Assembly: GCF_030815125.1 (NCBI RefSeq)
Contig: NZ_JAUSWH010000001.1
Span: forward strand, 310,001 to 374,000
DNA from: Allorhizobium paknamense
GTDB taxonomy: Bacteria > Pseudomonadota > Alphaproteobacteria > Rhizobiales > Rhizobiaceae
Direction of reading: 5' to 3'
Length of the DNA: 64,000 nt
In this document: positions 1 through 9,497 of the stretch, in pieces
Layout of the letters: each line of letters opens with the position of its first letter
Numbering within the stretch: the first letter of the stretch is position 1
Program-made: the position numbers and the translations under genes
The notes under the pieces: generated by a model
Database searches by the model: none
What the model saw: only the letters and a program-made list of their open reading frames with translations
What the model was told of the DNA's origin: nothing

Positions 1-144
1 GTCGTCCGGCAAGCGCTCCACCAGCCATACGGATGCCGCCATGAGACTCAGCACCACGGCGGGCACCACCACATCCAGCGCCAGAACTGCAAAAAACGTC
101 ATCATAACGATCAGCAGCATCAATTTTCCCAGGCCCGTCATCAT
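1..144 (-). CDS. Unknown small membrane protein, N-terminal fragment
   Basis: This reading frame starts at ATG (144) and runs off the left edge, giving 48 residues without a stop. It begins MMTGLGKL and continues with a strongly hydrophobic stretch (about residues 9-42) rich in Met, Leu, Val and Ala, which would form one or two membrane helices. A second ATG directly follows the first. A weak ribosome site (GGAAA) lies about 8 bases upstream of the start. I do not recognise the family, and the rest of the gene lies outside the window, so only a membrane location can be proposed. Confidence 0.5.
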   Translation of the reverse strand, partial: MMTGLGKLMLLIVMMTFFAVLALDVVVPAVVLSLMAASVWLVERLPDD

Positions 145-324
145 CGCCCGTTTCCAACAATTTGAATGAAAACAGAGTGAGCGGTTAAGGCCGCTGCGGC
201 AACGTAAACCTTTTGTTAAGGTTAATTTTTGGAGGTGGGCTGTGGATGACCTGTCCTGACCTGAGATTTCATGGGCAGAAAATCCGGGTTTGAAACAAAT
301 GCCCTCACTTACGAAGAAATCAGC
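145..324. other. Intergenic region with short palindrome
   Basis: No gene is seen between the membrane-protein start and the dispersed repeat. A perfect 6-base inverted repeat (AACCTT-5 nt-AAGGTT, 207-223) lies upstream of the leftward gene and may be part of its control region; this is inference from position only. Confidence 0.3.
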
Positions 325-429
325 TAGAGCATAATCCGACCGGAGTGAAACGAGGACGAATAAGATTATGCTTCAAAAATAAAATGTTAGAGCGCCGATC
401 TGATTCAATCAGATCGAAAAGCGCTCTAA
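325..429. repeat. Dispersed palindromic repeat, family 1 (copy a)
   Basis: A mosaic of two inverted-repeat parts: AGAGCATAATCC to GATTATGCTT, then TTAGAGCGC to GCGCTCTAA around an inner GATCTGA/TCAGATC hairpin. A diverged copy in the opposite orientation lies at 57564-57668. The structure resembles the rhizobial intergenic mosaic elements (RIME type). The right edge supplies the TAG stop codon of the leftward aidB gene (426-428) and may also act as its transcription terminator. Confidence 0.75.
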
Positions 430-2069
430 TCCACCGGCGGATAGAGCAGATCCACGAGATAGCGCGCATCGAATCGCGCATCGAGCACGCCGTAGGTATT
501 GCGCCAGCCGCCCGTCAGGCGGGTTTCCAGAAAGGCATCGGCAATCTTGCCTGCGCCCATGCGGTAAAGTTCGGCGGCGGCGGCGGCGAGCGCCAGTTGC
601 TCCACCAGCAGGCGGGCCGCACCCTCGTCGCGCTCGCAGAGCGCCATGGCAGCCTGCAGCACTTCGATGGTCTTGCGGCCCGAGGGGCCGAGATCGCGCT
701 CCAGTTCGGCAAAGACCATGTCGAACAGATCCTTGCCGCGAGACAGCACCCGCAGCACATCCAGCGCCATCACATTGCCGGAGCCTTCCCAGATGGCGTT
801 GACCGGGGCCTCGCGGTAATGGCGGGCAATGGCGCGCTCTTCCACATAGCCGCTGCCGCCAATGCATTCCATCGCCTCGTAGATCAGCGGCGGCGCCATT
901 TTGCAGACCCAGTATTTTACCACCGGCGTCATCACCCGCGCATAGGCCGCATCCGCCGCCCGTTCGCGGGCGCGATCGAAGGCTTCGGCGAGGCGGAAGG
1001 AAAGCGCCGTGGCGGCGGCCACATCCAGCGCCATGTCCGCCAGCACGCGGATCATCAGCGGCTGGTCGATCAGCTTCTTGCCGAACACCGCCCTGCCCCG
1101 CACATGATGCACCGCCTCCGCCATGGAGGCGCGCATGATGCCGGCGGAGGCCAGCGCGCAGTCGAGCCGCGTCAGCGTCACCATTTCAAGGATGGTGCGG
1201 ATGCCGCTGCCGGGATCGCCCAGCAGGAAGCCGAAGGCATCGCTGAATTCCACTTCGGAGGAGGCGTTAGAACGATTGCCCACCTTGTCCTTCAGCCGCT
1301 GGAAGCGCAGGCCATTGGCGCTGCCATCCTCCAGAAGGCGCGGCACGAGGAAGCATCCCATGCCTTCCGGCATCTGCGCCAGCATCACGAAGCCATCGCT
1401 CATCGGCGCGGACATGAACCACTTATGGCCTGACAGCCGGTAGATCCCCTCGCCCACCCGGGCTGCCGTGGAGATATTGGCGCGCACATCGGTGCCGCCC
1501 TGCTTCTCCGTCATGCCCATGCCGATGGTTACCGCCGTCTTCTGCATGGCGGGACGGTTGGAACTGTCATATTTGCGGGCGAGGATTTTCGGCGCCCATT
1601 CCTTCTGCACGCGCGGCGAGGCCATCAGCGCCGCCACGGACGCGCTGGTCATGGTGAGCGGGCAGAGATGGCCGCATTCAAGCTGGGCGGTGAGATAAAA
1701 GCGCACGGCGCGCGCCTTGTGATCCTGTCCGCGCACTTCGGGGAGGTTTTCCCAGACGGAGGAATGAAGGCCATTGGCCATGGACCGGCGCATCAGCGCA
1801 TGCCAGGCGGGGTGAAACTCCACCACATCCAGCCGCTCGCCCCGCGGTCCGTGGGTGCGCAGCTCCGGCGGGTTGTGGTTGGCCATGCGCGCCAGTTCCT
1901 GCGCCTCGTGCGAGGTCACATAACGGCCAAGGGCATCGTAATCCTCGCGCAGCGCCCGGTTCAGCCCGCTGGTCAGGTCCACCAGCAGCGGATCGGTGCG
2001 GAACGCATTCACGCCGGACCATGGCTTCGGCTGATTGAGTTCCAGCAATATGTCTTCCGTCCGGCTCAT
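426..2069 (-). CDS. aidB: AidB-type acyl-CoA dehydrogenase
   Basis: A 547-residue flavoprotein of the acyl-CoA dehydrogenase superfamily, AidB branch (E. coli AidB is about 541 residues). The N-terminal block (WSGVNAF, HNPPEL, HPAWHALM) and the flavin-domain motif GMGMTEKQGGTDVR are typical of AidB, as is the C-terminal helical half containing MECIGGSGYVEE and NAIWEGSGNV. In E. coli AidB is linked to the adaptive response to alkylation and binds DNA; in rhizobia the name is carried by homology and the in vivo substrate is unknown. It is transcribed alone, divergent from pyrB. The start gives the conserved N terminus. Its stop codon lies inside a palindromic repeat. Confidence 0.9.
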   Translation of the reverse strand: MSRTEDILLELNQPKPWSGVNAFRTDPLLVDLTSGLNRALREDYDALGRYVTSHEAQELARMANHNPPELRTHGPRGERLDVVEFHPAWHALMRRSMANGLHSSVWENLPEVRGQDHKARAVRFYLTAQLECGHLCPLTMTSASVAALMASPRVQKEWAPKILARKYDSSNRPAMQKTAVTIGMGMTEKQGGTDVRANISTAARVGEGIYRLSGHKWFMSAPMSDGFVMLAQMPEGMGCFLVPRLLEDGSANGLRFQRLKDKVGNRSNASSEVEFSDAFGFLLGDPGSGIRTILEMVTLTRLDCALASAGIMRASMAEAVHHVRGRAVFGKKLIDQPLMIRVLADMALDVAAATALSFRLAEAFDRARERAADAAYARVMTPVVKYWVCKMAPPLIYEAMECIGGSGYVEERAIARHYREAPVNAIWEGSGNVMALDVLRVLSRGKDLFDMVFAELERDLGPSGRKTIEVLQAAMALCERDEGAARLLVEQLALAAAAAELYRMGAGKIADAFLETRLTGGWRNTYGVLDARFDARYLVDLLYPPVD

Positions 2070-2302
2070 ACGCGTTCCAACATTCTTGTTCTTTCAGCGG
2101 CACCGGCACCAGATTCGGGTCGTTTACCTGCCTGCAAATAAGTGATTTCCATCGTCTTTAACATGTTTCCGCCCGAATGCGACATGGGCCACTCCTGCAA
2201 GCGGTCCAAAACGGGGGACAAACACGGGCGAGCGTGGTGGAGGCTTGCCCCTAGCGCCCTCCATCCAGTATAGACCCCGCAACGCTTCCGGAGGGTATAG
2301 CC

Positions 2303-3244
2303 ATGGTCTTCTTTCCCCATCGCCATCTCATTGGCATCAAGGGCCTTACCGAAGCCGATATCACCTTTCTTCTCGACAAAGCGGATGAAGCCGTCAAGAT
2401 CAGCCGCCAGCGCGAGAAAAAGACCACGACCTTGCGCGGGCTGACCCAGATCAACCTGTTCTTCGAGGCCTCCACCCGCACCCAATCCTCCTTCGAACTG
2501 GCCGGAAAGCGGCTGGGCGCGGATGTGATGAACATGTCGGTCGGCAATTCCTCGGTCAAGAAGGGCGAAACGCTGATCGATACCGCCATGACACTGAACG
2601 CCATGCGCCCGGATGTGCTGGTGGTGCGTCATTCCTCCGCCGGTGCCGCCGCACTGCTGTCGCAGAAAGTGGCCTGCTCGGTGGTCAATGCCGGTGATGG
2701 CCAGCATGAACATCCCACCCAGGCGCTGCTCGATGCGCTGACCATTCGCCGCGCCAAGGGCAAGCTGTCGCGCATCATCGTCGCCATCTGCGGCGATGTG
2801 CTGCATTCGCGGGTGGCGCGCTCCAACATCCTGCTGCTCAACGCCATGGGCGCGCGGGTGCGGGTGGTGGCGCCCTCGACACTGTTGCCCTCCGGCATTG
2901 CGGAGATGGGCGTCGAGGTCTTCACCGACATGAAGGAAGGCCTGAAGGATGCGGATGTGGTGATGATGCTGCGCCTGCAGCGGGAGCGCATGGCAGGGGC
3001 CTTCGTGCCTTCGGTGCGCGAATATTTCCACTTCTATGGCCTCGATGCCGAAAAATTGAAAGCCGCCAAGGAGGATGCGCTGGTCATGCATCCCGGCCCG
3101 ATGAACCGGGGCGTGGAAATCGCCTCCGACGTGGCCGACGGTCCGCAAAGCGTGATCGAGCAACAGGTGGAAATGGGCGTTGCCGTGCGCATGGCGGTGA
3201 TGGAGGCCCTGCTGGTTTCCGAAAACAACGGTCCCCGCGCTTAA
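2303..3244 (+). CDS. pyrB: Aspartate carbamoyltransferase catalytic subunit
   Basis: A 313-residue enzyme joining carbamoyl phosphate and aspartate to carbamoyl-aspartate, the committed step of pyrimidine synthesis. The carbamoyl-phosphate loop FFEASTRT (residues 53-60), the HPTQ motif (137-140) and the C-terminal HPGPMNRG segment are all present, and the length is that of the family. The ATG is preceded by GGAGGG at good spacing. No pyrI regulatory gene is adjacent. The next gene encodes a dihydroorotase homologue that seems catalytically dead, so PyrB probably forms the ATCase/pseudo-DHOase assembly known from Pseudomonas; that last point is inference. Confidence 0.97.
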   Translation: MVFFPHRHLIGIKGLTEADITFLLDKADEAVKISRQREKKTTTLRGLTQINLFFEASTRTQSSFELAGKRLGADVMNMSVGNSSVKKGETLIDTAMTLNAMRPDVLVVRHSSAGAAALLSQKVACSVVNAGDGQHEHPTQALLDALTIRRAKGKLSRIIVAICGDVLHSRVARSNILLLNAMGARVRVVAPSTLLPSGIAEMGVEVFTDMKEGLKDADVVMMLRLQRERMAGAFVPSVREYFHFYGLDAEKLKAAKEDALVMHPGPMNRGVEIASDVADGPQSVIEQQVEMGVAVRMAVMEALLVSENNGPRA

Positions 3245-3264
3245 CGGCCCCGCGCTTAAAGGTA

Positions 3265-4563
3265 ATGAAGATGAACAAGCCGCTCGTCATCAACAATGCC
3301 CGCATCATCGATCCCTCCCGCTCCCTCGACGAGATGGGCAGCATCATCGTCGATGCCGAGGGCGTCATTCTCGCCGCAGGCAGCGAGGCCCGGAACCAGG
3401 GTGCACCGGAAGGCGCGGAGATCCGCGACGCCAGCGGCCTCGTCGCGGCGCCGGGTCTGGTCGATGCGCAGGTCTTTCTGGGCGAGCCGGGCGCCGAGCA
3501 CCGGGAAACGCTGGCCTCCGCCGGGCGCGCGGCCGCGGCAGGCGGCATCACCTCCTTCATCATGATGCCCGACACCGATCCGGTGATCGACGACATCGCG
3601 CTGGTGGAATTCATCCGCAACGGCGCGCGCGACCGCTCGCCCGTGCGTATCCATCCGGCGGCAGCCCTGACCAAGGGGCTCCATGGCGAGGAAATGACCG
3701 AGATCGGCATGCTGAAGGAAGCCGGTGCGGTGTCCTTCACCAACGGCCGCAAAGGGCTCTCCGATTCGCTGGTGCTGCGCCGGGCCATGACCTATGCGCG
3801 GGAATTCGGCGCAGTGATCTCGCTGGAGGCGCGGGAAAAATATCTAGGCAACGGCGTCATGCATGAAGGGCTGTTCGCAAGCTGGCTCGGCCTTTCCGGC
3901 ATTCCGAAGGAGGCCGAGCTCATCCCGCTTGAGCGGGATCTGCGGATCGCGACACTGACGAAAGCGCGCTATCACGCCGCCAAGATTTCCGTGCCGGAAT
4001 CGGTGGAAGCCATTCGTCTGGCGCGGGCGCGCGGCGCAAACGTCACCTGCGGCATTTCCATCAACCACCTGTCGCTCAATGAAAACGACATCGGCGAATA
4101 CCGCACCTTCTTCAAGATGTATCCGCCGCTGCGCACCGAAAGCGACCGCACCGGCATGGTGGAGGCCCTTGCCAAGGGTGACATCGACATCATCGTCTCC
4201 GCCCATGATCCGCAGGATGTGGACACCAAGCGCCTGCCTTTCGGGGATGCGGCGGACGGCGCCATCGGCCTTGAAACCATGCTGGCGGCGGCGCTGAGGC
4301 TGCATCACAGCGGTCAGGTGCCGTTGACGCGCCTCATCCATGCCATGTCCACCCGTCCCGCGGAAATCTTCGGGCTCGAGGCCGGTACGTTGAAGCCGGG
4401 CGCGAAGGCCGATATCGTGCTGATCGATGTCGATGAGCCATGGATCGTGGCGAAGGATGCCCTTCTCTCCCGCTCCAAGAATACCCCGTTCGAAGATGCC
4501 CGTTTCTCCGGCCGCGCTGTCGCAACCTATGTCGGCGGCCGCCTTGTCCACTCTCTTGCCTGA
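3265..4563 (+). CDS. pyrC: Dihydroorotase homologue lacking metal ligands (pseudo-DHOase)
   Basis: A 432-residue class I dihydroorotase fold starting 20 bases after pyrB. The backbone matches the family ([38 protein letters not shown]-terminal [10 protein letters not shown]), but the zinc-binding residues do not: the D-x-H-V-H-x-R motif reads D-A-Q-V-F-L-G (67-73), the usual FSDDG Asp region is FTNGR (158-162), the His of QHCED aligns with Leu187, the His of HVS with Lys240, and the catalytic Asp of TDHAPH is Ala313. Only His268 of the NHL segment remains. By analogy with the non-catalytic PyrC' of Pseudomonas it may hold ATCase together rather than make dihydroorotate. A working dihydroorotase would then be needed elsewhere in the genome. 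Confidence 0.9.
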   Translation: MKMNKPLVINNARIIDPSRSLDEMGSIIVDAEGVILAAGSEARNQGAPEGAEIRDASGLVAAPGLVDAQVFLGEPGAEHRETLASAGRAAAAGGITSFIMMPDTDPVIDDIALVEFIRNGARDRSPVRIHPAAALTKGLHGEEMTEIGMLKEAGAVSFTNGRKGLSDSLVLRRAMTYAREFGAVISLEAREKYLGNGVMHEGLFASWLGLSGIPKEAELIPLERDLRIATLTKARYHAAKISVPESVEAIRLARARGANVTCGISINHLSLNENDIGEYRTFFKMYPPLRTESDRTGMVEALAKGDIDIIVSAHDPQDVDTKRLPFGDAADGAIGLETMLAAALRLHHSGQVPLTRLIHAMSTRPAEIFGLEAGTLKPGAKADIVLIDVDEPWIVAKDALLSRSKNTPFEDARFSGRAVATYVGGRLVHSLA

Positions 4564-4574
4564 AGAGCCACCCC

Positions 4575-5204
4575 ATGCCCAGCATTGATTACAGCCAGAT
4601 TCCGATGACCGCGCTGGTCGCTTCTCTTGCCATCGGCTACCTGCTCGGCTCCATTCCCTTCGGCCTCATCCTCACCCGCATGGCGGGGCTTGGCGATGTG
4701 CGCAAGATCGGCTCCGGCAATATCGGCGCCACCAATGTGCTGCGCACCGGCAACAAGAAGCTCGCTGCCGCAACACTCCTGCTCGATGCCCTCAAGGCCA
4801 CCGTCGCGGCGGTGCTGGCGCAGGCGCTGTTCGGATCGGAAACCGTGCACCTGCCGGGGCTGCTGGGAGGCTTTGCCGCCTTTATCGGCCACCTCTTTCC
4901 CGTCTGGCTGCGCTTCAAGGGCGGCAAGGGCGTGGCAACCTATATCGGCACGCTGCTCGGCGTCTTTCCGCTGATGGTGCTGGTCTTTGCCATCGTCTGG
5001 CTGTCGGTCGCCAAACTTTCCCGCTACTCGTCGCTGTCCGCACTGGTTGCGACCCTTGTCATTCCGGTTGCATTGTGGTTACTCCATCAACCGGAAACGG
5101 CGCTGGTAACAGCCGCGATGACGGTGATCACCTGGTGGAAGCACAAGGAAAACATCGAGCGGCTGATCTCCGGCACGGAAGGCAAGATCGGTCAAAAGGG
5201 ATAG
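4575..5204 (+). CDS. plsY: Acyl-phosphate glycerol-3-phosphate acyltransferase PlsY
   Basis: A 209-residue integral membrane enzyme that moves an acyl group from acyl phosphate to glycerol-3-phosphate, the first step of phospholipid synthesis, in the inner membrane. The PlsY motifs [15 protein letters not shown] and KGGKGVAT are visible, with about five hydrophobic helices. The ATG at 4575 lies 11 bases after the pyrC-like stop and gives the normal length; longer in-frame extensions overlap pyrC and are not needed. The position after pyrBC is common in rhizobia, although the pathways are unrelated. Confidence 0.95.
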   Translation: MPSIDYSQIPMTALVASLAIGYLLGSIPFGLILTRMAGLGDVRKIGSGNIGATNVLRTGNKKLAAATLLLDALKATVAAVLAQALFGSETVHLPGLLGGFAAFIGHLFPVWLRFKGGKGVATYIGTLLGVFPLMVLVFAIVWLSVAKLSRYSSLSALVATLVIPVALWLLHQPETALVTAAMTVITWWKHKENIERLISGTEGKIGQKG

Positions 5205-5208
5205 CGGA

Positions 5209-6360
5209 ATGACGGCAGGCGGTTCGGGACGGACAGGGATAGCCCTGACGGAAAGACAACGACTGGCCTGGCTGAGACTGATCCGCAGTGACAATGTCGG
5301 CCCCGCCACCTTCCGGGACCTGATCAACAATTTCGGCACCGCCGAGCGGGCGCTGGACGCCCTGCCGGAGCTCTCCCGCCGGGGCGGTGCCGCAAAGCCG
5401 GTGCGCATCGCCAGCCGTGAAGAAGCCGAGCGTGAACTGGAATTTGCCGCCAGGTTCGGCGCCGCTCTTGTGGGCATCGGCGAGCCGGACTATCCGCCCG
5501 CCTTGCGGCAGATCGATGCCGCACCGCCGCTTCTGGCCATGAAGGGCCATCTCAAACTTGCCCAGCGCCCCTCCATCGGCATTGTCGGCTCCCGCAATGC
5601 CTCGATCAGCGGCGTGAAGATGGCAAGCCTGCTGGCGCGCGATTGTGGCGTGGCGGGCTATTCCATTACATCCGGCCTTGCCCGGGGTATCGATGCCGCC
5701 GCCCATCGCGCCAGCCTGGAAACCGGCACCATTGCCGCGCTGGCGGGCGGTCTGGACCAGCCCTATCCACCGGAAAATATCGACTTGTTGCGGGAAATCT
5801 GGGATGGCAAGGGCATCGCGGTCAGCGAAATGCCCTTTGGCTGGGAACCTCGTGCCCGTGATTTTCCCCGCCGCAACCGGCTGATTGCGGGGATTTCGCT
5901 GGGGGTCGCCGTCATCGAGGCGGCGCAGCGCTCCGGTTCGCTGATCACCGCACGCCTTGCCGCCGATTTTGGCCGCCTCGTCTTTGCCGTGCCCGGCTCT
6001 CCGCTCGACCCGCGCTGCCATGGCACCAATGGGCTTTTGAAGAACGGTGCAACCGTCACAACCGAGCCTCGCGACATTCTGGAAGCGCTCTCGCCCTTGA
6101 GCAAGATCGATCTTTTCAGCCCGCCGCAGGTGGAGGAACCGGTTTATGAAGAGAGCGAGACCTGGCACGAGCCGCCGGATGAGAAAGAGCGCTCCATGGT
6201 TGTAAACGCTCTTGGCCCCACACCGGTCGAGGTGGATGACATCATCCGCCATACCGGCCTCTCGGCTTCTGCCGTCTATCTCGTTCTCCTGGAACTGGAT
6301 ATTGCCGGACGGCTAAACCGGCACGCCGGGGGCCTTGTCTCGGTCAATATGCTCGATTGA
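5209..6360 (+). CDS. dprA: DNA processing protein DprA/Smf
   Basis: A 383-residue DprA protein, which binds incoming single-stranded DNA and loads RecA during natural transformation; many non-competent bacteria also keep it. The Rossmann-like core shows GIVGSRNAS, SGLARGID, FPRRNRLIAG and SGSLITA, flanked by an N-terminal helical segment (about 1-80) and a C-terminal winged-helix region (about 315-380). It starts 4 bases after plsY and so is probably in the same transcript. Its last 48 bases overlap the convergent small gene on the other strand. Confidence 0.95.
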   Translation: MTAGGSGRTGIALTERQRLAWLRLIRSDNVGPATFRDLINNFGTAERALDALPELSRRGGAAKPVRIASREEAERELEFAARFGAALVGIGEPDYPPALRQIDAAPPLLAMKGHLKLAQRPSIGIVGSRNASISGVKMASLLARDCGVAGYSITSGLARGIDAAAHRASLETGTIAALAGGLDQPYPPENIDLLREIWDGKGIAVSEMPFGWEPRARDFPRRNRLIAGISLGVAVIEAAQRSGSLITARLAADFGRLVFAVPGSPLDPRCHGTNGLLKNGATVTTEPRDILEALSPLSKIDLFSPPQVEEPVYEESETWHEPPDEKERSMVVNALGPTPVEVDDIIRHTGLSASAVYLVLLELDIAGRLNRHAGGLVSVNMLD

Positions 6361-6534
6361 CAGGCTCCGGCGGCCGTTGAGAATGTCGCCCGCCTCCATA
6401 TAGGCCATCTCGATCAGGTAGCAGAGCATCTCTGCCCCCTCCCTCTCGGCAACCGCCCGCAATTCCCCCAGCATCTGGGTGATGTAGGCGATGCTTTCGC
6501 CCTGTTGAATGTCTGCGCCCCGTTTGCCGGCCAT
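6313..6534 (-). CDS. Conserved small protein of unknown function
   Basis: A 73-residue protein starting at ATG (6534, MAGKRGAD). A TTG-start extension to 6561 is possible but has no better ribosome site. The sequence is compact and probably helical (GESIAYITQML, LCYLIEMAYMEAG), without membrane segments or Cys pairs. It converges with dprA and overlaps its 3' end by 48 bases. Similar short proteins at this place in other rhizobia seem familiar to me, but no function is known. Confidence 0.7.
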   Translation of the reverse strand: MAGKRGADIQQGESIAYITQMLGELRAVAEREGAEMLCYLIEMAYMEAGDILNGRRSLSIEHIDRDKAPGVPV

Positions 6535-6785
6535 TGCCCTGTCTCGCACCCGAAAATGCAACTTGAAAATGCATTATTGCAACCATACATCTCATGATAA
6601 CGCGTGCATTTAAGATTGCAACAAACTTCTTGTTATATTTTTGGTTGCATCAACGTGTAGGCGAGAAATTTATCGGGGGGACTTGACCGCGCTCCAATCC
6701 CTGTCCATGTCGGACAACTGGTTTTGGAATCCCGCCGGACCTGTCAGCATTGCGTATTGAAACGGGGCATGTTCAGAGAAGCACA
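6535..6785. promoter_or_regulatory. Divergent promoter region with TGCAA repeats
   Basis: This AT-rich gap separates the small leftward gene from topA. It holds two direct copies of a TGCATT...TTGCAAC pattern (6570-6583 and 6605-6622) and an inverted TTGGTTGCAT (6641-6650). They look like repeated protein-binding sites; no specific regulator can be named. Clear -35/-10 boxes for topA were not identified. Confidence 0.35.
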
Positions 6786-9497
6786 ATGAATGTCGTAGTT
6801 GTCGAATCTCCCGCCAAAGCGAAGACGATCAACAAATATCTCGGATCGGGATATAAGGTGCTCGCCTCCTTCGGCCATGTCCGCGACCTGCCCGCCAAGG
6901 ACGGCTCCGTGCTGCCGGATCAGGATTTCGAAATGCTGTGGGAGGTGGATGGCGCCTCGCAGAAGCGTATCAAGGATATTGCCGATGCGGTGAAATCCTC
7001 CGATGGCCTCATTCTCGCAACCGACCCGGATCGCGAGGGAGAAGCCATTTCCTGGCATGTTCTCGACCTTTTGAAAAAGAAGCGGGTGCTGGGCGACAAG
7101 CCGGTGAAGCGCGTGGTGTTCAACGCCATTACCAAGAAGGCTGTGCTGGATGCCATGGCCGCGCCCCGGGATATCGATGTGGCGCTGGTGGATGCCTATC
7201 TGGCCCGGCGCGCGCTGGACTATCTTGTCGGCTTCAACCTCTCTCCCGTGCTATGGCGCAAGTTGCCGGGCGCGCGTTCGGCTGGCCGGGTGCAATCTGT
7301 GGCGCTGCGCCTGGTCTGCGACCGGGAAAGCGAGATCGAACGCTTCGTCTCCGAGGAATACTGGAACCTTTCCGCCCTGCTCAAGACGCCGCGCGGCGAT
7401 GAGTTCGAGGCCCGCCTCGTCTCTGCCGATGGCAAGCGGTTGCAGGCGCGCGGCATCCAGAATGCTGAAAGCGCCAACCGCCTGAAGGCGCTGCTGGAAG
7501 GTGCAAGCTTTGCCGTGGAATCGGTGGAGGCGAAGCCCGTCAAGCGCAACCCGTCGCCACCTTTTACAACCTCCACATTGCAACAGGCAGCCTCCTCCAA
7601 ACTCGGCTTCTCGGCCTCGCGCACCATGCAGGTGGCGCAGAAGCTTTATGAAGGTGTGGATATCGGCGGCGAAACCGTCGGTCTCATCACCTATATGCGT
7701 ACCGATGGCGTGCAGATGGCGCCAGAGGCCGTTCAGGCCGCCCGCGCCGCCATTGGGGAGCAGTTCGGTCCGCGCTACCTGCCGGATACGCCGCGCTTTT
7801 ATTCCACCAAGGCCAAGAATGCGCAGGAAGCGCACGAGGCGATTCGCCCCACCGATTTCCGCCGCACACCCGATCAGGTCCGCCGCACTCTCGATGGCGA
7901 CCAGCTGCGTCTTTATGACCTGATCTGGAAGCGCGGCATTGCCAGCCAGATGGCGTCCGCCGAAATCGAGCGCACGACCGTTGAGATCCTCGCCGACAAC
8001 AAGGGTGAGAAGGCAGGCCTGCGCGCCGTAGGCTCCGTCATCCGTTTCGATGGCTTCATTGCCGCCTATACCGATCAGAAGGAGGACGGCGAGCAGGCCG
8101 ATGATGACGAGGATGGCCGCCTGCCGGAGATCAATGCCCGCGAAAGCCTTGCCAAGCAGAAGATCAATGCCAGCCAGCACTTCACCGAGCCGCCGCCGCG
8201 CTATTCGGAAGCCTCGCTGATCAAGAAGATGGAAGAGCTGGGCATTGGCCGCCCCTCCACCTATGCCGCAACGCTGGCAACGCTGCGTGACCGCGAATAT
8301 GTCACCATCGACAAGCGCAAGCTGATCCCCGAGCCCAAGGGCCGTCTCGTCACCGCCTTCCTCGAAAGCTTCTTCACCAAATATGTGGAATATGACTTCA
8401 CCGCCGATCTGGAGGAGAAGCTCGACAAGATTTCCGCCGGTGAACTGAACTGGAAGGACGTGTTGCGGGAGTTCTGGGAGAATTTCTTCTCCCAGATCGA
8501 AGACACCAAGGAATTGCGCGTCACCAACGTGCTGGACGCGCTGAACGAGGCGCTGGCGCCGCTGGTCTTCCCCAAGCGCGAGGATGGCTCCGATCCGCGC
8601 ACCTGCCAGGTCTGCGGCACCGGGCAATTGTCGCTGAAGCTCGGGCGTTACGGCGCTTTCGTCGGCTGCTCCAATTATCCGGAATGCAATTTCACCCGTC
8701 AGCTTTCGTCCGAAGGCGGCGCGGAGGCGGAAGCCGTGGGCAATGAGCCGAAGGCGCTGGGCCAGGATCCTGCCACCGGCGAGGAGATCACGCTGCGGTC
8801 GGGCCGTTTCGGACCTTACGTACAGCGTGGCGATGGCAAGGAGGCCAAGCGCTCCTCGCTGCCGAAAGGCTGGTCGCCAGCGGATATGGATTTCGAAAAG
8901 GCGATGAACCTGCTTTCGCTGCCGCGCGAGGTGGGCCAGCATCCGGAAACCGGCAAGCTGATCACCGCTGGGCTTGGCCGCTATGGACCGTTCATCCTGC
9001 ATGACGGAACCTATGCCAATGTCGAGAGTATTGAAGACGTGTTCACCATCGGCCTCAACCGGGCCGTGACGGTGCTGGCGGAAAAGCAGTCCAAGGGCGG
9101 CGCGCGTGGCCGCGGCGCAACGGCTGCGGCTCTGAAGGAACTGGGTGACCATCCCGATGGCGGCGCCATCACCGTACGCGATGGGCGCTATGGTCCCTAT
9201 GTGAATTGGGGTAAGGTGAATGCCACCCTGCCCAAGGGCAAGGACCCGCAGAGCGTGACGGTGGAAGAGGCACTGGCCCTGATTACCGAACGCGCCGCCA
9301 AGGAAGGCGCCGGCAAAACCAAGAAGGCCCCCGCCAAGGGCAAGGCCGCCGCCAAGCCGAAGGCGGCGAAGGCCGAGGGCGACGAGGCCAGCGAAGACAA
9401 ACCGAAGAAGGCAGCCGCTAAAAAGGCCCCGGCGAAGAAGGCCGCGACCAAGGCGAAACCTGCCGCGAAAACCACGAAGAAGAAGAGCTCAGAGTGA
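6786..9497 (+). CDS. topA: DNA topoisomerase I
   Basis: A 903-residue type IA topoisomerase that relaxes negative supercoils. The N-terminal Toprim domain (VVVESPAKAKTI, TDPDREGEAISWH) is followed by the core with the active-site tyrosine at about residue 303 (LITYMRTDG). A four-Cys zinc finger (CQVCG...CSNYPEC) is followed by three repeated C-terminal modules (GRFGPYVQ, GRYGPFIL, GRYGPYVN) and a Lys/Ala-rich tail of about 60 residues that probably binds DNA. The ATG giving MNVVVVESPAK is the family start. It overlaps rnr by 4 bases. Confidence 0.97.
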   Translation: MNVVVVESPAKAKTINKYLGSGYKVLASFGHVRDLPAKDGSVLPDQDFEMLWEVDGASQKRIKDIADAVKSSDGLILATDPDREGEAISWHVLDLLKKKRVLGDKPVKRVVFNAITKKAVLDAMAAPRDIDVALVDAYLARRALDYLVGFNLSPVLWRKLPGARSAGRVQSVALRLVCDRESEIERFVSEEYWNLSALLKTPRGDEFEARLVSADGKRLQARGIQNAESANRLKALLEGASFAVESVEAKPVKRNPSPPFTTSTLQQAASSKLGFSASRTMQVAQKLYEGVDIGGETVGLITYMRTDGVQMAPEAVQAARAAIGEQFGPRYLPDTPRFYSTKAKNAQEAHEAIRPTDFRRTPDQVRRTLDGDQLRLYDLIWKRGIASQMASAEIERTTVEILADNKGEKAGLRAVGSVIRFDGFIAAYTDQKEDGEQADDDEDGRLPEINARESLAKQKINASQHFTEPPPRYSEASLIKKMEELGIGRPSTYAATLATLRDREYVTIDKRKLIPEPKGRLVTAFLESFFTKYVEYDFTADLEEKLDKISAGELNWKDVLREFWENFFSQIEDTKELRVTNVLDALNEALAPLVFPKREDGSDPRTCQVCGTGQLSLKLGRYGAFVGCSNYPECNFTRQLSSEGGAEAEAVGNEPKALGQDPATGEEITLRSGRFGPYVQRGDGKEAKRSSLPKGWSPADMDFEKAMNLLSLPREVGQHPETGKLITAGLGRYGPFILHDGTYANVESIEDVFTIGLNRAVTVLAEKQSKGGARGRGATAAALKELGDHPDGGAITVRDGRYGPYVNWGKVNATLPKGKDPQSVTVEEALALITERAAKEGAGKTKKAPAKGKAAAKPKAAKAEGDEASEDKPKKAAAKKAPAKKAATKAKPAAKTTKKKSSE

